Positions 8,375-15,385 of a stretch of 64,000 bases of DNA are shown here, one piece after another. This DNA comes from Streptomyces sp. MNU76. GTDB taxonomy: Bacteria; Actinomycetota; Actinomycetes; Streptomycetales; Streptomycetaceae. The DNA lies in assembly GCF_020982545.1 (NCBI RefSeq), contig NZ_JAJKLK010000003.1, positions 682,001 through 746,000 of the forward strand, read 5' to 3'. Both the position numbers and the translations under genes were made by a program. How positions within the stretch are numbered: position 1 is the first letter of the stretch; each line of letters opens with the position of its first letter. Under the pieces are notes generated by a model. That model was not told the DNA's origin. It searched no databases and was given only the letters and a program-made list of their open reading frames with translations.

Positions 8375-8797
8375 CTACAGCCCGAACAGGGTGGGGTCCG
8401 TCGCCAGGGCCCGGAAGTACTCCCGGGGGTCGGCCACCAGCTTGCGGATCCTCAGATCCATCAGCCCGCCGACGCCGGTGATCTCGGCGGCCACCGTGCC
8501 GTCCGTCCTGCGTACGGTCTGCTCGATGCGGAACGTCTTGCCCTCGCCCCACACGAACACGCACGTCACCTCGACCTCGTCACCGGCCAGCAGCTCGCGC
8601 CGGTAACGGACCGTCGTCTCCAGCGCAACGGGTCCGACCCCCTTCGCCAGCAGATCGGCCTGACGTATCCCGGCGGCCTGCAGCAGCGACCACCGCGCGT
8701 GTTCGCCGTACTGGAGGTACACGCTCTGGTTCAGGTGCCCCTGCACATCGGTCTCGTACCCGCGCACGGTCACCGGAACGGAAAACGGCTCGGCCAT
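8375..8797 (-). CDS. Acyl-CoA thioesterase of the 4-hydroxybenzoyl-CoA (hotdog) type
   Basis: A 140-residue single hotdog domain. The N-terminal strand and helix VRGYETDVQGHLNQSVYLQY carries the 4HBT pattern (D..GH.N...Y...E), with Asp near residue 16 and the helix Glu in YGEHARW. Such enzymes hydrolyse acyl-CoA or act on acyl-carrier thioesters in the cytoplasm; chain preference cannot be read. The start ATG at 8797 is preceded by AGGGGGAG. The promoter carries a 16-bp palindrome (8839-8854), so it is probably under a TetR-like regulator that is not in this neighbourhood. Confidence 0.9.
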   Translation of the reverse strand: MAEPFSVPVTVRGYETDVQGHLNQSVYLQYGEHARWSLLQAAGIRQADLLAKGVGPVALETTVRYRRELLAGDEVEVTCVFVWGEGKTFRIEQTVRRTDGTVAAEITGVGGLMDLRIRKLVADPREYFRALATDPTLFGL

Positions 8798-8838
8798 GAC
8801 TCCCCCTACCTGAGGCGAACGGAACGCCCCCTAGCTTA

Positions 8839-8854
8839 CTGAGCGCTTGCTCAG
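8839..8854 (-). promoter_or_regulatory. Palindromic operator before the thioesterase gene
   Basis: CTGAGC-GCTT-GCTCAG is a perfect 16-bp inverted repeat about 45 bases ahead of the thioesterase start. On the reverse strand it is followed by TAAGCT, a possible -10. The shape resembles operators of TetR-family acyl-CoA-responsive regulators. Confidence 0.55.
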
Positions 8855-8917
8855 AACCGACCCGCCCGCCCCGACCCCCGCTTCGCCTCGCCCCGGCCCG
8901 ATCCGGTGGTCGATCCG

Positions 8918-9568
8918 CTAGACCCGTCTCGGTGAAGCCAGCAGATAGCGCTCGCGCGTCCGGGGATCCGTGTGCTCGCCCGCGTGCCAGCCCGCCTCTT
9001 CCAGCGTCGCCCCGCAGGCCCGCAGTGCCTGCGCGTCGGGCTCCCGTACGGCGACGGCCTCGGGCTGGGGCGTGGCCCGCACGCGGTAACCGCCGCCCGC
9101 CGGGTCCGCTCCGGCGGGCGGATGGCCCGCGGCTTCCAGTGCCAGCGCGGCGGCCTGCACCAGATGCGTGCGCTCCCAGCCGCAGGGACGGTCCGTGGCG
9201 CCGCCGGTGTTCGTCATCCGGCGCAGCTCCAGAAGCCCCTGCCAGGCGCTGTGGACCTCCCGGGCCCGAGCCGGTCCGGTGGCGGCGGCCTCCTCACCGC
9301 CGACCCGCGCGGCGAAGACGTCCGTACCGGCGGGAACGGTGTCCGTCCGGGCCGGCTCCCGGGGGGTCGTCTCCGGAACCGGCGCCGTCTCCCGTAGGCG
9401 ATGCCCGGCTGGGGTGAGGAAGTGGTCGTGCGGCGGGCGCGGATGCCGGAAGGCCAGGCCCCGCTTCACCAGGGCCGCGAGCTGGTGCTCCGTACCCGTC
9501 AGCCGCCCGGTCACGGGCTCGGCGGCGTCGATGATGCGCCGCTGGGCGGCGGTCGGCGGTCGTGTCAC
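8918..9568 (-). CDS. Conserved hypothetical protein, winged-helix-like N-terminus
   Basis: I do not recognise this 216-residue protein. Residues 1-60 (TRPPTAAQRRIID...GTEHQLAALVKRGLAFRH...FLTPAGHRLRE) look like a small winged-helix fold of the type that tells a T/L-rich wing from a following TPAG turn. The rest is Ala/Pro/Gly-rich with no named motif. I set the start at the GTG at 9568, four bases after GGAGGG; a GTG 15 bases further up overlaps that site. It lies downstream of the histidine phosphatase on the same strand, 50 bases apart, so joint transcription is possible. Confidence 0.6.
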   Translation of the reverse strand: MTRPPTAAQRRIIDAAEPVTGRLTGTEHQLAALVKRGLAFRHPRPPHDHFLTPAGHRLRETAPVPETTPREPARTDTVPAGTDVFAARVGGEEAAATGPARAREVHSAWQGLLELRRMTNTGGATDRPCGWERTHLVQAAALALEAAGHPPAGADPAGGGYRVRATPQPEAVAVREPDAQALRACGATLEEAGWHAGEHTDPRTRERYLLASPRRV

Positions 9569-9619
9569 GGCACCCTCCCTCACCCGAACCGGCCATGGGT
9601 CACCCCCTGGGTACGGAGA

Positions 9620-10219
9620 CTACGAGGGGGGTCTGACATTCCACCCCGCGAGGACCGGACGCCCGTGCTCCGTCCCCAGCCGGCAGACCGTGCCCGTGGC
9701 CAGCTGGAACAGCGCGCCGCCGGAGACGGGCAGTCCGAGATAGCGGGCGGTGAGCACGCGCAGGAAGTGACCGTGGGCCACGAGCACCACGCTGCCCTCC
9801 GTGTTCGCCAGCGCCGCGTGGGTCTTGGCCAGCATCCGGTCGGCACGGGCACCGACCTCCTCCGGGCTCTCCCCGGGGTGCTCCGGCGGCCCCGGCGCCA
9901 CGCCGTCCGTGAAGAGGAACCACTCCGGCCGCGAGCGGTGGATCTCGACGGTGGTGACGCCCTCGTACCCGCCGTAGTCCCATTCGACGAGGTCGGCGTC
10001 GACGCGCGCTCCGGTGAGTCCGGCCAGGTCGGCGGTCTCCCGGGCGCGCTTGAGCGGGCTCACGAACACGGCTCCGACGCGGTGCGAGCCGAGCAGCGGG
10101 GCGAGGCCGCGTGCCTGCTCGCGGCCGTGGTCCGTCAGTGAGATGTCGGTCCAGCCGGTGTGCTGCCCGGACACCGACCACTCGGTCTCACCGTGCCGCA
10201 CAAGAAGGAGATCACCCAT
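9620..10219 (-). CDS. Histidine phosphatase family protein (phosphoglycerate-mutase-like)
   Basis: A 199-residue branch-1 histidine phosphatase. The phosphoacceptor motif LLLVRHGETEWS lies at residues 4-15 (His9). SPLKRARETADLAG supplies the second Arg, and VLVAHGHFLRVL near residue 150 carries the second catalytic His. The LVEWDYGGYEG segment fits cofactor-dependent mutase-like phosphatases acting on small phosphorylated metabolites; the exact substrate is unknown. The ATG at 10219 follows AAGGAGATC on the reverse strand's upstream side. The HAD-like gene lies 46 bases upstream on the same strand. Confidence 0.9.
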   Translation of the reverse strand: MGDLLLVRHGETEWSVSGQHTGWTDISLTDHGREQARGLAPLLGSHRVGAVFVSPLKRARETADLAGLTGARVDADLVEWDYGGYEGVTTVEIHRSRPEWFLFTDGVAPGPPEHPGESPEEVGARADRMLAKTHAALANTEGSVVLVAHGHFLRVLTARYLGLPVSGGALFQLATGTVCRLGTEHGRPVLAGWNVRPPS

Positions 10220-10265
10220 GCCCCCAGGCTACGAGTCCGCGGCGCGCCCGACGGCGTCCCGCGCC

Positions 10266-10799
10266 TCACAGAGCACGGGCCCACCGCTCCAACTCCGTGA
10301 ACTCCGCCTCCCGTAGCCCCCGGCGCGGATCGATCCGCAGCAGCAGCGCGGCGGTGTCGTGGTGCTCGGCCACATGCCGGACATCGAGGTCGGTGATCAT
10401 GTCGTCGACCCAGACGAACGGCCGTCCCGCCGCCCACTCCAGAACCTGCCGGGTCTTCCAGTACAGCCCGTCCGGGTCCTCGGCGAAGAGGCCGGCGAAC
10501 TCGATGACCGGCAGATCGCGGGGCAGCCCGATCACCGGGCCGATCATCTCGTTGGCCTCGTGCATCCAGGTCGTCGCCCACGCCAACTCGTAGGGCAGCG
10601 CGAGCAGTCGCTCGCCGTGCGCCGGATTGAGCCGGATCCGCAGGCCCCGGCGCAGCCGCCGGGAGTCCGGCTTCTGCCGGGAGGACCAGCAGGCCGGGCG
10701 CACCCGGTGGGTCACATAGCCGCGAGGACGCCACAGGCGGGCGCCGAACGGGTTCAGGGGGCCGTCGACGTCGAGGAGGAGCAGCGGGCGCTCAGTCAT
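10266..10799 (-). CDS. HAD-like hydrolase family protein
   Basis: A 177-residue cytoplasmic protein that begins LLLLDVDGPLNPFGARLW. The DVDG at residues about 8-11 is HAD motif I with an Asp nucleophile and a second Asp. The region PFVWVDDMITDLD near residue 130 supplies the acidic motif IV pair. The middle (RRGLRIRLNPAHGERLLALP...LAWATTWMHEAN) is typical of a Streptomyces-wide HAD subgroup without known substrate. The start ATG at 10799 was chosen because the upstream open frame shows no homology and belongs to a shadow of the aminotransferase gene. Confidence 0.8.
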   Translation of the reverse strand: MTERPLLLLDVDGPLNPFGARLWRPRGYVTHRVRPACWSSRQKPDSRRLRRGLRIRLNPAHGERLLALPYELAWATTWMHEANEMIGPVIGLPRDLPVIEFAGLFAEDPDGLYWKTRQVLEWAAGRPFVWVDDMITDLDVRHVAEHHDTAALLLRIDPRRGLREAEFTELERWARAL

Positions 10800-10845
10800 G
10801 GGGAAGGGATACCCATGCTGGGTGCGCGCCGATGCCCGGACGCCC

Positions 10846-10875
10846 GCGTACGCCGACGCCCCGGTCGGCGTACGC
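10846..10875. terminator. 12-bp perfect stem-loop after the aminotransferase gene
   Basis: GCGTACGCCGAC (10846-10857) pairs perfectly with GTCGGCGTACGC (10864-10875) around a six-base loop. It lies between the aminotransferase stop (10967) and the next gene on the same strand. A doubled CCACCGGTTCCGG follows (about 10923-10956). Confidence 0.65.
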
Positions 10876-10966
10876 GACGGTGCCGTACCGCCGTCCACGG
10901 CCACTCGTACCCGCCGTCGACGGCCACCGGTTCCGGACGTCGATGACCACCGGTTCCGGCCGTCGG

Positions 10967-12175
10967 CTACTGCCGGTACCCGCTCAGGAAGCGGCCGATC
11001 CTGCTGATCGCCGCGTCCAGGTCGTCGGCGTGGGGGAGGGTGAGGATGCGGAAGTGGTCGGGGGTCGGCCAGTTGAAGCCGGTGCCCTGGACGACCTGGA
11101 TCTTCTCGCGGAGGAGCAGGTCCAGGACGAACTTCTCGTCGTCGTGGATCTTGTGGACCTTGGGGTCGAGCCGGGGGAAGGCGTACAGGGCGCCCTTGGG
11201 CTTCACGCAGGAGACGCCGGGGATCTCGTTGAGCTTCTCCCACGCCACGTTGCGCTGCTCGTGGAGGCGGCCGCCGGGGGTGGTGAGGTCGGTGATCGAC
11301 TGCCGCCCCCCGAGCGCGGCCTGGATGGCGTACTGGGCGGGCGCGTTGGCACACAGCCGCATGGAGGCCAGCATCGTCAGGCCCTCCAGGTAGTTGCGGG
11401 CGTGCTGCTTGGGGCCGGTGACGACCAGCCAGCCGGAGCGGAAGCCCGCGACGCGGTACGTCTTGGACAGACCGCAGAAGGTCAGGACGACCAGATCGGG
11501 GGCGAGCGCGGCGGCCGAGTGGTGGACGGCGTCGTCGTACAGGATCTGGTCGTAGATCTCGTCGGCGAAGACCATCAGGCCGTGACGGCGGGCGAGGTCG
11601 AGGATGCCCTCGATGATCTCCTTGGGGTAGACCGCGCCGGTGGGGTTGTTCGGGTTGATGACGACGACGGCCCTGGTGCGGTCGGTGATCTTCGACGCCA
11701 TGTCGTCGAGGTCCGGGTACCAGTCGGCCTGTTCGTCGCAGAGGTAGTGGACCGCCTTGCCGCCGGCGAGGGTGGTCACGGCCGTCCACAGGGGGAAGTC
11801 GGGGGCGGGGATCAGGATCTCGTCGCCGTCCTCGATCAGCGCCTGTACGGCCATGGAGACCAGCTCGGAGACGCCGTTGCCGAGGAAGACGTCGTCCACG
11901 TCGACGTCGAGGCCCCGCTCCTGGTAGCGCTGGGCGACCGCGCGGCGGGCCGAGAGGATGCCGCGCGAGTCCGTGTAGCCGTGGGCCTGCGGGAGCATCC
12001 GGATCATGTCCTGGATGATCTCCCCCGGCGCCTCGAAGCCGAAGAGCGCGGGGTTGCCGGTGTTGAGGCGCAGGACGCTGTGCCCCGCCTCCTCCAGCGC
12101 GTTGGCGTGCTCGATCACGGGGCCGCGGATCTCGTAACAGACCTCGCTGAGCTTGCTCGACTGCCGGAACTCCAT
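10967..12175 (-). CDS. PLP-dependent aminotransferase (alanine/aspartate transaminase type)
   Basis: A 402-residue class I aminotransferase. The PLP lysine is in LTFCGLSKTYRVAGFRSGW (residue about 240). The phosphate-cup and substrate residues are in VVINPNNPTGAVYPKE and MVFADEIYDQILYDD. The N-terminal EVCYEIRGPVIEHANALE and GHSVLRLNTGNPALFGFE are typical of the AlaA/AvtA-like group that makes alanine from pyruvate and glutamate, so an alanine transaminase is the best guess. The ATG at 12175 is used. Its promoter region is shared with the divergent HxlR gene and holds two CTTGG-type palindromes. Confidence 0.93.
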   Translation of the reverse strand: MEFRQSSKLSEVCYEIRGPVIEHANALEEAGHSVLRLNTGNPALFGFEAPGEIIQDMIRMLPQAHGYTDSRGILSARRAVAQRYQERGLDVDVDDVFLGNGVSELVSMAVQALIEDGDEILIPAPDFPLWTAVTTLAGGKAVHYLCDEQADWYPDLDDMASKITDRTRAVVVINPNNPTGAVYPKEIIEGILDLARRHGLMVFADEIYDQILYDDAVHHSAAALAPDLVVLTFCGLSKTYRVAGFRSGWLVVTGPKQHARNYLEGLTMLASMRLCANAPAQYAIQAALGGRQSITDLTTPGGRLHEQRNVAWEKLNEIPGVSCVKPKGALYAFPRLDPKVHKIHDDEKFVLDLLLREKIQVVQGTGFNWPTPDHFRILTLPHADDLDAAISRIGRFLSGYRQ

Positions 12176-12204
12176 GCGCCCTCGCCCTCCGGTTCGTTGT
12201 GATG

Positions 12205-12239
12205 CTTGGTTTTACCAAGTAGGTGCTTGGAAAGTCCAA
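12205..12239. promoter_or_regulatory. Paired operators between aminotransferase and HxlR genes
   Basis: CTTGG-TTTTA-CCAAG (12205-12219) and TTGG-AAAGT-CCAA (12227-12239) are two inverted repeats with the same arm sequence. Their centres are 21 bases apart, two helical turns. They lie between divergent starts and are good candidates for binding by the HxlR protein encoded next door. Confidence 0.65.
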
Positions 12240-12261
12240 CGACATGTCTAGACTGCGTCCC

Positions 12262-12930
12262 ATGTCACCTCGCCGAAGCTACGACCAGTACTGTTCCGCC
12301 GCCCGGGCGCTCGACCTCGTCGGTGACCGTTGGACCCTGCTGATCGTGCGCGAACTGCTGGCCGGGCCGCGCCGCTACACGGATCTGCACGCGGACCTGC
12401 CGGGCGTCAGCACGGACGTGCTCGCGTCGCGACTGAAGGACATGGAACGGGACGGTCTGTCGACACGACGCCGGCTGCCGCCGCCGGGAGCGGCGTACGT
12501 GTACGAACTCACCGGCCGGGGGAGGGAGTTGCTGCCAGTGCTGCAGGCGCTGGGGGCGTGGGGAGTCGGCGCTCGGGGAACGCCGGGCCACGGACGCGGT
12601 ACGGGCGCACTGGTTCGCGCTGCCGCTGCTGCGGGGCTGCGCGAGCTGGCCGGGGTGGTGCGGGCCTCGTCGAGGTCCGGCTGGAGGAAGGGGCGTTCCA
12701 TGTGTGGGCCGGGGCGGAGGCGGAGGAGGGGCCGGTGTACGGGGACGGGCCCGCGCCCGGGGAGGCGGACGTACGGCTGACCCTCGACACGGACACCTGC
12801 GGTGCGCTCGGTCGGGGGAGTTGGGGCTGGGGATGCAGTGCGGGCGGGGCGGGTGGAGGTGGAGGGAGGGGCGCTGGCCAAGGAGTTGCAGGGAGGCGTG
12901 AGGGGCTGTCGAGCGCCGTGGGTGAGCTGA
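12262..12930 (+). pseudogene. HxlR-family regulator with SCP2-like C-terminal domain, frameshifted
   Basis: The ATG at 12262 opens a good HxlR winged-helix domain: YDQYCSAARALDLVGDRW, TLLIVRELLAGPRRYTDL, VSTDVLASRLKDMERDGL. The frame stays intact for about 100 residues (LPVLQALGAWG), then homology jumps between frames. ALGERRATDAVRAHWFALP is one frame on, LRELAGVV returns to the first, GLVEVRLEEGAFHVWAG is in the third, and the continuation after TDTCGALGRG needs another shift. At least four one-base shifts lie within about 300 bases, all in G-rich runs. Read as written, the first frame stops at 12780 with an unrelated tail. The DNA-binding half could still work. Real decay and sequencing error are both possible. 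Confidence 0.75.
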
Positions 12931-13233
12931 GGGTGCGTGGGGCTTCTCGCGCAGTTCCCCGCGCCCCTGAAGGATCAGGCCCGCGGGCCCGAAAGACCAG
13001 GGCCTGCGGGGGTGGGCAAGCTGCGGGTGCGTGGGGCTTCTCGCGGTTCCCGCCCCTTCAGGCCCTGCGGGCCTGAAGGGGGCGGGGCTGCCAGCTTGAA
13101 CCGGCCGGGGCTTGGGGTTGAAAAGCAGGGGCGTAGCCTGCTTTCAGGGGCGCGAGGAACTGCGCGGGAAGCCCCACCGGGCCGCGGACGAGATCGATGG
13201 GGCGGCCCGGCGAACTCCCTACCGGACGGCGCG
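12931..13233. repeat. Non-coding stretch with three copies of a Streptomyces intergenic repeat
   Basis: This gene-free stretch holds copies of an element with the core GGGGCTTCTCGCGCAGTTCC. Copy 1 is at 12931-12970, a shortened copy 2 at 13024-13060, and copy 3, inverted, at 13145-13176. Copies 1 and 3 face each other and could fold into one long hairpin. Similar copies occur at 31122-31155 and 31208-31245. The CCTGCGGGCC segments between them are also palindromic. No open frame here looks coding. Confidence 0.7.
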
Positions 13234-14046
13234 TCAGGCGCCCGGCGGTGGGACGCGACCCGGACGGCCCGGCCCCCGCGTCAGTGAGTACCCGGCGATA
13301 CCCGCCAGTGCGGCCAGCACCGCCCCCAGCGCGGTCCACACCCACCGGTCGCTCCACCAGCCGGAGGCCCACCCGTCGTCGGGTTCGAGGGACGAGAGCA
13401 CCGCCTCGGCCGAGGAGTCCTCGTCGTCCTCCTGCCGGGACGTCACCGCGATCCCCGGGACCAGCGGCTGGGCCAGCGACCCGTCGACCGCCGCCGACCC
13501 GCCGATGTCCTTGGAGTCGGCCTCGACCTCGGCGCCGACCGGCAGCCCCAGATCGGCGGTGGCCAGCCGGATCGTGGTGAGCCGGAGGTAGTACGTGCCC
13601 GGCAGCGGGTCGTCGGCCCACTCCTCCGACCACGCGCGGACCGTCCGCAGGGTGCAGGACAACTCGACGGAGCCCGCCCCCGCCCCGGCGGTTCGGGTCT
13701 GCGCCCCGTACTGGCAGGCCTGGCGGCGCCGCAGCCCGTCGTACACGTCGATCTGCCAGGTCGAGGAGGACTCGGCCCCCTCGGGCAGCTTGACGGTCGC
13801 CCGCACGGTGGGCCGTTGCCCCGCGTCGGCCGGGAACGACCAGTACAGGTAGTCACCGGTCGAGGCGTTCGCCGTCGCGGTCTGCCCCTGTTCGAACTCC
13901 GCGGCCGTACGGAAGGACGTGCCCGCCTCGGTGGGCGCGTCACCGCCGTCCGAGGGGCTCGCGGAGGGCGTGGAGTCCGCGACCGCCGGGGAGACGGCCA
14001 GGCCCAGCGCCAGCAGGGCCGCGCTCAACACACGTGTGATCCGCAT
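13234..14046 (-). CDS. Secreted, membrane-anchored protein partnered with the vWA protein
   Basis: A 270-residue exported protein. MRITRVLSAALLALGLAV is a signal peptide ending near AVADST. The mature part is beta-rich (residues about 45-200), with two Cys pairs suggested by RRRQACQYGAQ and SVELSCTLRT. A single membrane helix, WVWTALGAVLAALAGIAGYS, lies near the C-terminus, followed by a short basic tail. The ATG shares one base with the stop of the vWA gene (TGATG), so the two are co-translated and probably act together at the cell surface. I do not know its function; an acidic linker (QEDDEDSSAE) precedes the helix. Confidence 0.75.
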   Translation of the reverse strand: MRITRVLSAALLALGLAVSPAVADSTPSASPSDGGDAPTEAGTSFRTAAEFEQGQTATANASTGDYLYWSFPADAGQRPTVRATVKLPEGAESSSTWQIDVYDGLRRRQACQYGAQTRTAGAGAGSVELSCTLRTVRAWSEEWADDPLPGTYYLRLTTIRLATADLGLPVGAEVEADSKDIGGSAAVDGSLAQPLVPGIAVTSRQEDDEDSSAEAVLSSLEPDDGWASGWWSDRWVWTALGAVLAALAGIAGYSLTRGPGRPGRVPPPGA

Positions 14047-15323
14047 CAGTTGGTCCTCCAGACCGCGACCCGCCAACGTGACAGCCAGCCCCACAGCACA
14101 CCCGCGAGGAACCCGACGAGCACCAGCACACCGAGCAGCCACCAGCCGCGGCCGAGGCCGAAGGATGCCACGTCGGCGGCCTGGTCGGGCCCGTCCACGA
14201 CGTCGACGGTGATCTCCAGCGGCAGACCGGGCGTGGTCTTCACACCGCTCGCCGGCGAGTAGGAGTGGGTCACCTGGAGACAGACGGTCTCGGCGACGTC
14301 CTCGTCCGCCGAGTCCTCCGCGTCCTCGGCCTCCGGCTTCGGGTGCCGCAGACCGGCGGAGATGACGTCGGTACGGCCGGTGCCGGCCGCCTCGCCGCGC
14401 ACGATCTCGCGGTTCTTCGTGGTCACGGCGCGCAGCAGCACCCCGTAGTCCGGGTTGACGTCACGGTCCGCCGCGACGCTCACCGAGGCCCGCAGCTCCT
14501 GGCCCGGCTTCACGTCCACGCGGTACCAGCGCTGCTGCCCGAACTCCTGGCGGTCCGTGTAGAGACCGGACGTCAGCGTGGGCGCCTGCGCGCAACGCTC
14601 GGCGCCCTCCACGGCCTTCGGTACGACCACGGGGTCGGCGGCCCGGTCGACCAACTGGTTGACCCGGTCGGTGAGTTCGTCCCGGTGCTCGATCGAGGTG
14701 TACGTGCCGCCGGTCGCCTCGGCGATGCAGCTGAGCTGGACGCGCAGCTTGGCGTTCGGGACCAGGCCGAGTGTGTCGATGGTCAGGCCGATGCCCTTCG
14801 CCGCGATCTCACGGGCCACCTCGCACGGGTCGAGCGGGGCACAGGTGTCCTCGCCGTCGCTGATCAGCACGATCCGCTTGGTGCCCTCGCCGCCCTCCAG
14901 GTCGTCGGCCGCCTTCAGCAGCGCGGGGCCGATCGGGGTCCAGCCGGTCGGCGTCAGCGTCGCCACCGCCGTCTTCGCCTCCGTGCGGTTCAGCGGCCCC
15001 ACCGGGTAGAGCTGCGCGGTGTCCTTGCAGCCCGTCTTCCGGTCGTCGCCCGGGTAGTTGGCGCCCAGCGTGCGGATGCCGAGCTGGACCTCCTCGGGCG
15101 TGGCGTCCAGCACCTCGTTGAACGCCTGCTTCGCCGCGGCCATGCGGGACTCGCCGTCGATGTCCTTGGCCCGCATCGAACCGCTGACGTCCAACAGGAG
15201 GTTGACCTTGGGCGCGGTGGCTGTGGTCTCGTCGGCGACGGCCGTGGACGGGACCGCGATCCCGGCCGTCAGGGCGGCGAGCAGGGCGAACACTCCTGCT
15301 GCCAGCCGTTGTCTTGTGATCAT
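14046..15323 (-). CDS. Membrane-anchored von Willebrand factor A domain protein
   Basis: A 425-residue surface protein. A signal peptide (LAAGVFALLAALTAGIAV, cut near AVA-DE) is followed by a vWA domain with a perfect MIDAS motif: LLLDVSGSM (DxSxS, about residues 45-49), a Thr in PTGWTPIGPAL, and an Asp in IVLISDGEDTC. Residues about 220-370 are a beta-rich extracellular part with an acidic AEDAEDSADEDVAE segment. One membrane helix, WWLLGVLVLVGFLAGVLWGW, and a short basic tail end the protein. It precedes and overlaps by one base the gene for another single-span surface protein. A metal-dependent adhesion or complex-forming role is likely; the ligand is unknown. Confidence 0.85.
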   Translation of the reverse strand: MITRQRLAAGVFALLAALTAGIAVPSTAVADETTATAPKVNLLLDVSGSMRAKDIDGESRMAAAKQAFNEVLDATPEEVQLGIRTLGANYPGDDRKTGCKDTAQLYPVGPLNRTEAKTAVATLTPTGWTPIGPALLKAADDLEGGEGTKRIVLISDGEDTCAPLDPCEVAREIAAKGIGLTIDTLGLVPNAKLRVQLSCIAEATGGTYTSIEHRDELTDRVNQLVDRAADPVVVPKAVEGAERCAQAPTLTSGLYTDRQEFGQQRWYRVDVKPGQELRASVSVAADRDVNPDYGVLLRAVTTKNREIVRGEAAGTGRTDVISAGLRHPKPEAEDAEDSADEDVAETVCLQVTHSYSPASGVKTTPGLPLEITVDVVDGPDQAADVASFGLGRGWWLLGVLVLVGFLAGVLWGWLSRWRVAVWRTN

Positions 15324-15385
15324 CGGCGGATCCTATTGATCCGGAGGGCCGTGCTTCAAAACGAGACCCGCTGTCGACGGGCCGT

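Noticed and set aside
10266..12263. A 665-codon frame joining the HAD-like gene to sequence opposite the promoter region
   Set aside because: Only its last 177 codons are protein-like (the HAD gene); the rest is the aminotransferase gene read in a wrong frame.
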